Shown here piece after piece: positions 37,805 to 48,300 of a DNA stretch of 64,000 nt (the first letter of the stretch is position 1; each line of letters opens with the position of its first letter). The translations under genes were made by a program, and so were the position numbers. This DNA is from Diadema setosum (Eukaryota > Echinodermata > Echinoidea > Diadematoida > Diadematidae), in contig CM067062.1 of the NCBI GenBank assembly GCA_033980235.1, forward strand, positions 15,961,801 to 16,025,800. Reading direction: 5' to 3'. The notes beneath the pieces are model-generated. The model was given only the letters and a program-made list of their open reading frames with translations, searched no databases and had not been told where the DNA came from.

Positions 37805-40189
37805 ATGGCGTATGTCAAAGTCGCAACGAGACTGGATTTCGCGGCCTTCACTGTTCTGAAACTATGTTTGGTATTTGCCTCGATACTCGGTGCTGTTACT
37901 GAAGGGAACACAACCATTGGTACCAGCTCTAGTGTCGCACCCACTGAGGAGTCTAGTACGCAAGCGCAGAAATCGTCGTCTGCTATGGAATGCACTCTCC
38001 TAATCAGAGACAAAGAGACCACGATGACAGAGTTGCGCGATATTTTTTCAAAGGGAGCCATATTTGTGTATTTCAAACTGGATTTCAACAGTACTTTCAC
38101 AATGTACTCGAACAGCTCATACGTGGTCGACCCACTGACGTGGGTTTGGGTCGCCGACGGGAAAGGGAAACTCCTCCTGACATACCCGTTTGACTTCGAG
38201 CAATTATCACTAGGGACGCTCAGCTACGGTGTCTTCCACATAAACTTGCCCGTTGCTGTGCCTCTTGACGGATGCTTCCAACAGGCTGATGATGGTGTCA
38301 AACGACAAATGGTGGCGTTGCTCGTATCAGAGCTCGTACAGTCTGTGAACGATACAGACATGAATGCTGGGAAAGAGTCGCTCGTGTGTTTTGAGAGGCA
38401 GCTGACTTCCGAGGAGTTTCATCTGATTGGAGTCTACGCCATTCCACTCTGCACCTACTACGTCTTTCAAGGCAGCACAGCCTATGACTGCTGGATGGTT
38501 GATAGCGATAATTTTGACCAAGAGCCGATGAGGGTGAGGAAACATGGATGGTTGGGGGCAATATTCGCCCTGGGTTTTCTCCTGGCTCTCTTCTCTCCCC
38601 TCGCTGCCAGTTTCTTCATTCGAAAAAACCCTCCGGTGAAGATTGACGATGAACAATATGTGGGTTTGAACTCAGATTTACCCCTTGGACTGAAGCATCT
38701 TCTCTGCTTCAGTCTTCAGGACTATGCGCTAATCGTGGCTGCGCGTTGGACGATCTACGTTTGTGCGTTCATGCTGATACCTTTCATACCTTTCATCGTT
38801 TCGCATGCCATAATTACAGATTCGTTCGCCCAACGCACTGCCGTCACGTTCGAACTGCTCCTCAGCAAAGGCTTGGTGGTATTTTGTTTCATTACCATAA
38901 ACCTCGTCTTCTTGGCGATCGCCGCGCTGTTCATCGGTCTCTACATTTACGATGACAAGTTCGTGGCAAACAGTCTTGTAGTGAGGGGAGCTGATCGTCG
39001 GTACTTCGGATTTGCGTGGGACATGCCGGAGAGTATTCGCGTTCCTGAGAAGCGAGGCGCGCATCTCTCCGTGTTCATGTTTACCATGTTGTATAGAACG
39101 CAGATGGCAATCAACCCTGCTGTATGGACTTTATATTTCCATTCGATTTGGACATACATATATGGTCTTTTCGGTGGGCGAGGAAGCGAGGGAATGAAAA
39201 ATGCTTGCCGATATTTCTTCACATTCTTCTTCCTGCTCTTCGTTTTTCCCTTCGCGCTAGTGGCATTCCTCATCTTACTCTTGTTCAATTCTGTGCCAAT
39301 GTTCTACACTCTGCTTTGGACAGTCTCGAAATCTCTCAGCAATGAGATCAGACCTTCGGAGATAGTTATTGCACTTTGCACCATGTTCCTATCATTTGCT
39401 GTTCTATTCATCTTCGTAGCGGCGTTTGTATACATAGCAGAACTGCTTGGTTATACCTTCATCGGGTTCGTTTTGAACTCCGACTATGCTGGGCCTTTCC
39501 TGGTGGTGGCGCTGACAGTCGCTGGTTACTTCATCAAAGCAGCGACGACATTTTATGATAAGTACTGCATTCTTCTAAAGCGCGTCATGGAAGCTGCGGA
39601 GCGCGTAGATACGCAGTCGGCGTCGGAGCAGAGTCGACATGAGGATCGGCCAACAGATGAGGAACGTGTAATCGGTAATGAGGGAATGCAAATGCAGGAT
39701 CAAAGTACAAACATCAACGAAGGGAGAAGTGGAGTGGGAACGTCGGATGGAGAGGGAAACTCGGGTGAAGTTGAAATGAAAAAGCAGCAGGAAAACTTAC
39801 TGTCACATTCAAGAGGAACTCCTCTGTTACGAGTTAACCAAGGTATTCCCGTCATTTCCCTGCGTCTTTTCGAACTGGTAGTGGCGACATTCCAGCCGAT
39901 ATACCTTGAGGTCGCGGCAATTTTGCTACAGCTGCTAGTCATCGCCGTCGTAATGGCGTTCGGCCTCGCTACGATCGTCTTCATCGACGGTATCAGCGAT
40001 CTTCCAGCTACTGTAGAGTTCATCGCTACCGTCATCGTCGCCGGTGTCATACCCACGCTGGCGTTGATCCTGAAGTCGCCCGCGAGAGAGGAGAACGAAG
40101 GGGCCGCAAATGCTATACTTCTGGAGACTTTCTTGAAGGAATACGCACATCGAAATCGGGAGGGTGACGTTCGCCAGCACGATGACTGA
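37805..40189 (+). CDS. Uncharacterised multi-pass membrane protein, intronless, 794 aa
   Basis: The family was not recognised. The ATG at 37805 has a good context (aacATGg) and an in-frame TAA at 37784-37786, so the start is well supported. Residues about 12-32 form a signal peptide. Residues 33-247 look extracellular: a Ser/Thr-rich start, sequons NTT35, NST95, NSS103 and NDT182, and Cys63, 157, 195, 216 and 229. Hydrophobic segments follow near 248-271, 308-334, 353-382, 470-505 (probably two), 520-545, 563-580, 699-727 and 736-757, so 8-9 membrane spans. A charged loop (about 595-680) rich in Glu, Ser, Gln and Arg separates the last two spans and is probably cytosolic. The gene is a single exon, more GC-rich than its surroundings, with no visible retrogene hallmark. 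Receptor, transporter or channel are all possible; nothing seen decides between them. Confidence 0.9.
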   Translation: MAYVKVATRLDFAAFTVLKLCLVFASILGAVTEGNTTIGTSSSVAPTEESSTQAQKSSSAMECTLLIRDKETTMTELRDIFSKGAIFVYFKLDFNSTFTMYSNSSYVVDPLTWVWVADGKGKLLLTYPFDFEQLSLGTLSYGVFHINLPVAVPLDGCFQQADDGVKRQMVALLVSELVQSVNDTDMNAGKESLVCFERQLTSEEFHLIGVYAIPLCTYYVFQGSTAYDCWMVDSDNFDQEPMRVRKHGWLGAIFALGFLLALFSPLAASFFIRKNPPVKIDDEQYVGLNSDLPLGLKHLLCFSLQDYALIVAARWTIYVCAFMLIPFIPFIVSHAIITDSFAQRTAVTFELLLSKGLVVFCFITINLVFLAIAALFIGLYIYDDKFVANSLVVRGADRRYFGFAWDMPESIRVPEKRGAHLSVFMFTMLYRTQMAINPAVWTLYFHSIWTYIYGLFGGRGSEGMKNACRYFFTFFFLLFVFPFALVAFLILLLFNSVPMFYTLLWTVSKSLSNEIRPSEIVIALCTMFLSFAVLFIFVAAFVYIAELLGYTFIGFVLNSDYAGPFLVVALTVAGYFIKAATTFYDKYCILLKRVMEAAERVDTQSASEQSRHEDRPTDEERVIGNEGMQMQDQSTNINEGRSGVGTSDGEGNSGEVEMKKQQENLLSHSRGTPLLRVNQGIPVISLRLFELVVATFQPIYLEVAAILLQLLVIAVVMAFGLATIVFIDGISDLPATVEFIATVIVAGVIPTLALILKSPAREENEGAANAILLETFLKEYAHRNREGDVRQHDD

Positions 40190-42182
40190 AAAAAAAAGAA
40201 GTATTTTACTTGAATCGCTTGTAGACTGCCAAATACAGTACTTAACTTCTTCAGCTACATGTATTTCTTTCCATAATGCAATTCATTCTCTTGTAGTGCA
40301 TGTCTCATAACTATTACCTGTAGTTTCATAGGAAAATCACTGTTTTTATTTGCAGTTTTACATGAGTAAACATGATTTCTTGTTTCTTTAATCTGTTCAT
40401 AGCTTGCACCAGATTTTTGGGGTTTGTTTGAGACAGAGTACAAAGTAGTATAATGAAAGTGAATTTATAATTCATTGTTTCGAGTAATGGAGCCGGGGGG
40501 GGGGGGGGGGGGGGGGTTATTGCATCGTTCATAATATTATGTAACGTAATATGCCTTACTTGTATGTCTTGGCAACGTAGTCATTTGCTCAGCGAAAGCG
40601 AGGTCTAATTTCAAATGTAGAAAATGATCCGAATGAAACAATTTGAATTTCAGAACGACTGGGACCGAACTTATTCTCTTTTTTTTTTTTCTAATACGAA
40701 GCTTACCATGTTGTACATACTTGTATATAAGTTTACAATCCTACACTGTGTATTCATAGTTTGCAATGTACTCGTCAGTTATGTTGCCACAATCAGTACT
40801 TTGGTTAGCTCTCCTTTCGAATTCCAATGGATTTCGGTTCTTCCTGGCAAGGTTATGAAGTGGTTGCCTTACTATGCCCAGATCAGTAGGTCTATTGGAA
40901 AACAAGTAAAGTGCCTTTTGGAAGAGGTAATAATGTACAGTACTATCATCACAAACCTCTGCCTCGCAATACATTATGTATACATGGTATAAACCTCATA
41001 GCGCTGCGACTACATGTAGGTTACTTGTACATTGTATGACACTAAATATGGTCATCAACTGTAATTGATACCAAAGTTTTCTAACGTTTGTAACATGGAC
41101 CATACTTGCCCTTCGTTTCGGCTCCTTAGTTGCTTAGCAGTACCCCCCCCCCCCCCCCCCACCCCATCTCCTTAGTTATCTCCTTTCTTTCTCGTTTACT
41201 CGTAGGAGCACATTCTTCATCACTTTCATGCCACCTCTAAATGCATGTACAGTACATCGTGTATTCCGCAAAATTGCATACACGCATTCCTAATTTTCGT
41301 GTATTCGTTTCTTGCTGTTTTAATACCCCACTTGTGTACATGTAGTTAAGACAATGTGGATATTATGGTGTGTGTGTGTGCGTTTGTCTGTCTGTATGTA
41401 TACATGTGTACACAGTAATGTTGTACTTATATTGTATTCTTTTAACGTTATTATATAATTTAGTACTGCCTAGACTAGATAATATATTGTATTCTACTTT
41501 TTTCTCTTTGTCTCATTCTGTGATTTATTGTGTTCCATTATGTGAGAATTCTGGATAATAGAGTCTCTAACATGGTAATATCTAGAAAAGTCCTTGCACG
41601 TTTTCTTTGTAAATGTTTCCTTGGTTTGTTATTTCTCATAGGTTCAAAGAATTTACAGCTTACTTGTTTTGTGCTGTAAGAAGTGACGTACTGTACATAG
41701 TTTATATAGATACTTGAAGAGCAGTACATGTAGGCCTACCAGTGATGAGTTTCATTCGGGTTTTTTTCCAAGACCTGCGGTAAAAGTCGCACTACTGGTA
41801 TCATGTACACACACTGTCAGGTATGCAGACAGTCGCATAGCGTGCCAATATCCCAAAACTGAATAAAATCGTATACTTGTATTGTATTCATTACTGAAAT
41901 TTTGGCTGAATGATGTACATTATGCACTATTTTTCTTACGAAATTTCGTTTTATAGTTCATATTAGATGAATAAAATGGGAATACAGTACACGACACCAT
42001 GTGACACGTTATAATGTTGTTGAATTCTGTTTCAGTATTGTTTATGTATAGAATGGCAAGTTAATGTCATGTACATGTAGGCACCTACTATTGCCACACG
42101 TAATTTTTTACGTAAAATATCTCAATGTGTTGCTCGCCGCAACCAACGACGTGCGTCTTAAAGCCAGTGAACATTTACTGGT
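40190..42182 (+). other. Probable 3' UTR and downstream flank of the 794-aa gene
   Basis: Long non-coding stretch rich in tacatgta words. Candidate polyadenylation signals aataaa occur at about 41862 and 41970. Contains poly-G (40496-40516) and poly-C (41144-41160) runs and a short (TG)n near 41369. How much of it is transcribed cannot be told from sequence. Confidence 0.45.
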
Positions 42183-42691
42183 ATATGAGTATATGAATAT
42201 AAGAACGACCCAAGTCCATGGAAGATCATTTCGAGTAAACTAAAAAAAACTTCATATCTTTTTTATTTGTCCAATAATATGCTATTTAACTGTGATGGGA
42301 AGGCAACATTGTATATACAAATTAGAACATATATTATTATGACAATTAACATTTACATTAATTGTGGAGAGGCCATTTTGTGTGGTGGACTTGGGTCGTT
42401 CTTTGATTCATATGGACTTGGGTCGTTCTTTGATTCATATACATGATATTCTGCTATAGAGATGGGAGAAGGATGAGAGAGGGCGCCATTATATGAATGT
42501 AAGAATGACCCAAGTCCTTCATTCTTACATTAATATAAGATTTAACTCATTCATTTCAGGCACTTCCGGGAGTAATTAGGATTTATCATTTACACACAAG
42601 ATGAGTCCATGCATAAGCTACAATTTCCCATGTCAAACTAAATTTGGCCAAAAAATGGACTTGGGTCGTTCTTATATTCATATACTCATAT
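42183..42691. mobile_element. ~510-bp element with 35-bp terminal inverted repeats and internal copies of the end
   Basis: The left end (42184, tatgagtatatgaatataag, then aacgacccaagtcca) is mirrored to the base at the right (to 42690). The same acttgggtcgttct block recurs inside: plus-type at about 42396-42412 and 42417-42434, and mirrored at about 42505-42520. No coding sequence, so probably a non-autonomous DNA transposon or foldback. Confidence 0.8.
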
Positions 42692-42726
42692 GATAAATTT
42701 GTATATTTGCAAATTGTGTTGTGAGT

Positions 42727-42729
<3 letters not shown>

Positions 42730-42775
<46 letters not shown>
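42730..42775. repeat. (TA)n microsatellite
   Basis: Plain alternating TA run. Confidence 0.95.
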
Positions 42776-42785
<10 letters not shown>

Positions 42786-43087
42786 TTTAATATACATGTT
42801 ATATATATACGATACATGTATATAGATAGCATATAATAAATTATTATACATGTATTATGATATATATGTACTCACAACATTGGATATCTCCTGTCAAGGA
42901 GTACATTTAAATAATTCTTTAATGTTCATATATAACAAAAATGTACCAATTTGCAAATATACAAATGCATGATTATCTCCATTCAATAAGTGACAAGAAA
43001 CATTCTGTAATCATTATGAATGAAATCTTTTACATGAAAATCCCCAACTTCCCATCCCCCATAACACATTTAAAAAATCTCTTTCTT

Positions 43088-43132
43088 TGTGTGTGTGTGT
43101 GTGTGTGCGTGTGTGTTCGCGCACACACACAC
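43088..43132. repeat. (TG)n / (CA)n run
   Basis: TG repeats followed by a short CA run. ORFs across it are artefacts. Confidence 0.9.
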
Positions 43133-43852
43133 CTATAACAACACACAGATGCGTTTCATCGAAGTCATCTTTCGAGGTACAAAAAAAAAAGTTTCTTAGA
43201 TTGATTATTGGAGTATAGTATGTGGCACCTTTCAAAAGAGCCATTATGCATAATAAGATACTTATTTTACCTTCTATTCAATGTTCGTTTAACTGTAAAT
43301 GATGTGTGTAATAACATTTTGACAAGACGAAAGCTTTGAAAATAAGATGCTTAATTCAAGTAATCGCTGACGGCATTTCGTGAAAAGTAGAAATCATCCT
43401 AAGTCTATAGCTTATTCCTCTAAACAAATTAACAAGATGAACAAACCTTATACCTTCAGGTGTATAAGAAAGGGGGATAAGAAAATCATCAGTTTCTACA
43501 ACAGTTAAAGAATAAATCCACTCCAGAATCTTTTACATAGAAACATTCCATACAGAAGAGTTAAAAATGATCATAATCTGATCAGAAAAGAAAGAATTTA
43601 TGACATTCTGGTATCATTTTTTTTTTCGGAAATCTTTACAAGTCGTTATGAATTTTCAAATCAGCAAGTTGATAATGTCTTGCTTTCAAAATTTCGTATT
43701 CATTTCATATGCAGAACCGACAAAAATCTCATATTTCAGCTGTAGAAATATGTCTTCCAAATAGATAAGAACACTTGTTAACTCTGATATAAATTTTGAC
43801 ATTGACTTGCTTATTATTTTGCCGCCAAAGATCCAAGAGTAGATGTATTAGA

Positions 43853-44560
43853 ATATATTATCAATGATGATTTAGAGTTGATGTCATATTGGTTCTTATA
43901 GATAATCACTTTCTCTTCAATATAGAAAAATATCATTTTATGTTGGTCGGTTCAAAGAGGTTACTACGTAAGTTTAAAAATGTGAATCTTTCCATTCAAT
44001 ACAGTAAATTGGAAAGAGTTTCCCCGGGCAAATACCTCGTAGTTATCCTTGATAGCAGTTTAACACGGACACCCCAAATAAACAAGTGGGCCAAAGACTT
44101 TGAAAACGTTTTATTCGGTAAAGCATGTCTGTCAGTACCTCGACAGGAGACGCTCATTGATAGTGTACGGTGCTGTACCAAACACTGATTCAGACACAGC
44201 TGGACTATTGTAGTATGGTTTGGATGAATGGACGTGCTTCCCAACTTCAAAAGCTTCAAACATCACAAAACAGGCGTCTATGCTTAATCCTGGGAGTTAG
44301 TGGCCGTTTCAGTAGAGAAGCTCTGTATGGTACCACCGAAGTCAAACAACTGAGAAAACGAGGGGAAACTCAGGCCTTGACAATCGTCTTTAAATAAATT
44401 GCTCCAGAACCATGCCCCCTGACTCATTAGATTGTCTTCCAGTCTTACAATGTATTACTGAGTATAATCTCCGCAACCGCGCAACAATGATATCACTCTT
44501 GTTCTCCCACTACAGTACCACGTACAATTTTTGAAAGAAAAAATGCAGTATACTCAGCTT
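43853..44560 (+). mobile_element. LINE reverse transcriptase C-terminal fragment, plus strand
   Basis: Broken reading frames give INDDLELMSYWFL, FNIEKYHFMLVGSKRLLRKF, SPGKYLVVILDSSL, then after a frameshift TQLDYCSMVWMNG, LQTSQNRRLCLILGV and KRGETQALTIVFK. These are the motifs that follow the RT active site in CR1/L2/Jockey-type LINEs (the 'LGV.LD..L.W..HI' and 'Q..A.R.I' blocks). Frameshifts and stops make it a dead 5'-truncated copy. It is a different family from the LINE at 27150-29230. Confidence 0.8.
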
Positions 44561-44888
44561 AGAGCTACTTTACAGGAGAGGCAGTATGAAAAAAAATAGC
44601 TCAGCCACAAGGTTTCCTTATGTAAACATCACCTAAAAACAAACAAAGAAATGTTTGTACAAAAAAAAAAAGAGAATATACGCCCGTACGTTACAAGCAC
44701 CTCAAAAAATTTCATACTTACAATAAGTACTGTACCAAGCGACTCATTCCAAGTGTGTGGTATGTGACCTGGGCCCTGTTGCAAAAAAAAAAAAAAAGAA
44801 AAAGAAAAGAAAAAAGAAAAAAAAAGTTGAGATAAAGCATCATTAAGAAAAGCAAACATAAGTCTCTCAATTCTAATTGGCTGATACT

Positions 44889-45010
44889 GGGCCCCGTCTT
44901 ATAGAGCCTTCAAATCAATCACAAGTCCCCAAATTAGTCGCAACTTGCATTGCAGCACACAAAAAACTTGGGATTGATTTCTATCACAAGTCTTTATAAG
45001 ACAGGCTCCT
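44889..45010. mobile_element. Palindromic MITE directly upstream of ACADS
   Basis: Left gggccccgtcttatagag; right ctttataagacaggctcc is its diverged inverse. caaatcaatcacaagtcc and ggattgatttctatcacaag also pair, around a centre near 44945. It ends about 265 bp before the ACADS start codon. A truncated related end (tgggccctgttgcaaaa) lies at 44768. Confidence 0.65.
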
Positions 45011-45090
45011 GACGTATGTTTGATTTTCTGACTTACGCTAGCGATGCAACAGATGCTGGTGAGGATAGAGAGTTTTGGATAGTAGACTGT

Positions 45091-45100
45091 AGATGGCGGC
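45091..45100 (+). promoter_or_regulatory. Possible YY1-like site in the ACADS 5' region
   Basis: agatggcggc, about 180 bp before the ATG, matches the core of the YY1 consensus (aagATGGCGGC). YY1 sites are common near starts of mitochondrial-protein genes; activity here is inference. Confidence 0.25.
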
Positions 45101-45276
45101 ATACCATTTCATTTTTCTCTGATCGATTCCATATTCGGCTGTATCGATGGTCTGTTACGCATTTACGCGATACGGTGAATGCATGAAAAAGGCCAGGCAC
45201 ATTTAGTAAGTGGGCACAATACACACGTTTTATCATTACACACAAGTAGATCGATTCTCATTACACAACTGCGAAG

Positions 45277-45337
45277 ATGTCGACCGTTCTCTGTAACTTT
45301 GCGCGCAGAATTCTGCCACAAGTGAGGAGATCTGCAG
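45277..45337 (+). CDS. ACADS: ACADS exon 1: start and mitochondrial presequence
   Basis: Residues 1-20 plus one base, donor GCAG|gtaagg. Arg-rich and free of acidic residues. The ATG follows gaag; no better in-frame start was seen. This is the least conserved exon, so the start carries some uncertainty. Confidence 0.8.
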
Positions 45338-48300
45338 GTAAGGGACAAATTCAATCTTAAATATATTCAGCATATTACCATTTTAGTCTATACTGAGTTA
45401 TCAGTCATTCTTCTTTTCGTCACATGACTCGAAAGTACATGACAGTCATCGCTGCAGGACGGCGCAGGATCATCCAGCGAGATGAGTGATTTCGAGGCGG
45501 GTAGCACCGGCGGATTATCTGATGGTTATCGGCTATGGACTTGATGGAACACCACGGCCCAAGCCTCCCCAACATTAACAAGGCCCAGGGGAGACAGCAC
45601 GGCTGACCATTAGATTTCGGCGAGGGAGTCAATCTCCGTTTACACTCTAAAAGTGTTCTTTTTCCTGTTTTTTTAGAATATCCACTAAAGCAGACGTTAT
45701 GTCGTTAGCATCAGTGTGACCTTAGCTAGCGTAGAGTGTGAGTGGTATTTAATTTACAGCAAGTGATTTGATTGTACTGTGTCATTGAACTGTCATTGAC
45801 ACAGCGCAGTTTGTGAACAGTGCTGGTAGGCCCTTAGGGTGGAAAAAGAGAGGGCTATCTTAAATTGAAATGAATAATTCCAAAGCAAAACTAAGGAAGA
45901 AGGGGTAGTGGATAAGTATTTTCAAATAAGTAAGACTTCCTTCTGACACTAGTTCTGAGACTGAGTGGTTGTAGACCCCCCCCCCCCCCCAAAAAAAGGC
46001 AGAAAATATGTACTAAATTCCAAACCGTAATAATTTAGAATTTAGGCCTACACTTGTAAATGGCTCAAATTTATACTTCCACCCATGATTGCTTTATTTG
46101 TAGGGTGCAAAAATTGAAAAATCTGATGGATATCGCATGTAAATGTTAACATTTAGTCGCTAGCAATTGGGTTCATTAATAGGCTGGCCATACATGCATG
46201 ATGTACCCGGTATTTGTAATTGTATGTGTGCAAGTGAATGAAGTGATCTGATTCTTGCACCATCGGTCACACCGAGGTCAAGTGGGTCACACTTTCAGGG
46301 TTCAGTTGTGCACTTGTAATGCGGAGGTAAATACATGTATACTGTGTGCACAGCAGTCATGGGCAGAGCCTACATGTGGTGATCACATCTGATTTTCTCC
46401 TTTTTTATCATGACTAAAACTTTGTCACTTCACAGTAGAAAATTATGCATTTTCAGCACTTACACTTGCAGTTGATATTTAGTGTCCTAACAGGTAGAGG
46501 TACATTGACATTGTACGTAGTCTTCCCTGTTTCTCAAATAGAGCTTGAGCTGTGCTCCAGGCACAGTGTTGTTGACTAATTGTTAGGAAAATAGAATAGT
46601 GCTGATGCTGCTGTTTGAGTTTTTACAGTTTAATGCAATAGCAAGAATTGCGGTTTGTGTTGGGTTCCAGAGTCTTAGGGTTAGGATGAGGTTTAATGTT
46701 TAGTGTGCTGACATCTGTAACTTATAAATGCCATATCTTATATTCAGTTGTTGCGATCTACAATGTAGATCATTCCAGACTCTAAATGGCAGTCTTAACT
46801 CGCTAGCTCCATGAAAGAGCACGCTGCTGTTGTTACGTAGAGATGTCCCAGGTTTGAGCCTGCAATATATGATACGTTTTGTTTCTCTTCATTTAATTTA
46901 ATTGTTTTTACATGTACATGTACATTGATGTTTACTACATACATACTAAACATTATGAATAGACATCAGGTGAACAATGGAGAGATGGAGAGCTGTGAAA
47001 CAGAATGTTCTTAAATTCAATGTCAACTCTATTGATGTTTAATAATGTTTTCACTAGAAATACCAATGTTCTTCCTATTAAAGATACAATGTCCCTGTGT
47101 TTAATCAAACCCTATCAAAATAGTCACTTTTTTTCTTCGTTTCTTTTTAGTGGAGGGAGTCAAAAGGAAGTCTTTTCCAAATTTACAGCTGACCATGGTC
47201 ACTTCAAATCAAGCATAGTTTATACAATGAGAGCATGTCATATTATTCATTGAGTGCAGATGTCTTTAACAAGGACTCAACATACTGTAAATGCAAGGAA
47301 AGTGCATAACCAGCAAAAATTACTCCTTACATTGTATAGTATATTCAGGTTCAAGTACAATTTCACACTAGGCTCCTATTCTGAAACTTCTGCTGGTTGT
47401 AGCCAGACTATCATCAGACAATCCAGAACACACAAATTACCTGGCACAGTAGCCTCAGAGACTACAGATGGGTACATGTATATCTTAAAGCACATTGGTG
47501 GAAAATCCCTCAGGGGAATAAGTGTGTTATTATGCACTTAATACACAAAGATTTGATGAGCATGTAATCTTTGTATTTATATACTTTTTTGTCTTTCAAA
47601 TGTTTTGCTGTTTATTATTAATTGTTCTCTTACTGCTCATTTCCACAATTGAAAAACTTACCAAATTTTTATGTGTTGTGTACAGTAGTATAGCTCTAGA
47701 GATACAGTTTTGTATATTTCATTCAATACTATTCCAACACAAATAACATGTACATTAAGATCAGCTGATAGTAACAAAACATTTGAAGACTATACATAAT
47801 CATCACTGTTATGTAAAGTAACTGTTGAGAATAAGGACAGTCTTGGTTAAGTAAATAAGATAACTCAAATAGCTCAAATTTGAGTAATAACAGTGGGGAA
47901 GGGGAAATATTAACATTTTAACTTGCATTCTAGCCATCTTTATACCCCTGTATCAAAAGTTTAAATTGATACTACATGATTATGCAGGTTTCCAAATGGA
48001 AAATGACAGAGCAAAGTTGTTGCCATCACAGTAATTCAGAGTTGGTTTGTAATACCCTGCAGGTCTCCACAAAAAATGTTCATTGTCGACTCTTGCCACA
48101 TTACCCGAGGAGCATGAGATGCTTCGAAAGACATGCCGAGACTTTGCAGACAGGGAGCTGGCTCCAAATGCTGCAGAGTGGGACAAGAACCACACATATC
48201 CAGCTGAGCAGGTAATGCCCCAAGGAAGATGAACAGAGTTTCATCAAAATAATGAGATAATGACTGAAGGCACTTTTAAATAGTGAACATTCAGTGTATG

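Noticed and set aside
38298..39288. Minus-strand ORFs of 87-113 aa under the 794-aa gene
   Set aside because: Shadows of the real plus-strand frame.
45420..45632. 70-aa minus-strand ORF in ACADS intron 1
   Set aside because: No recognised domain; the patch is more likely a repeat remnant than an antisense gene.
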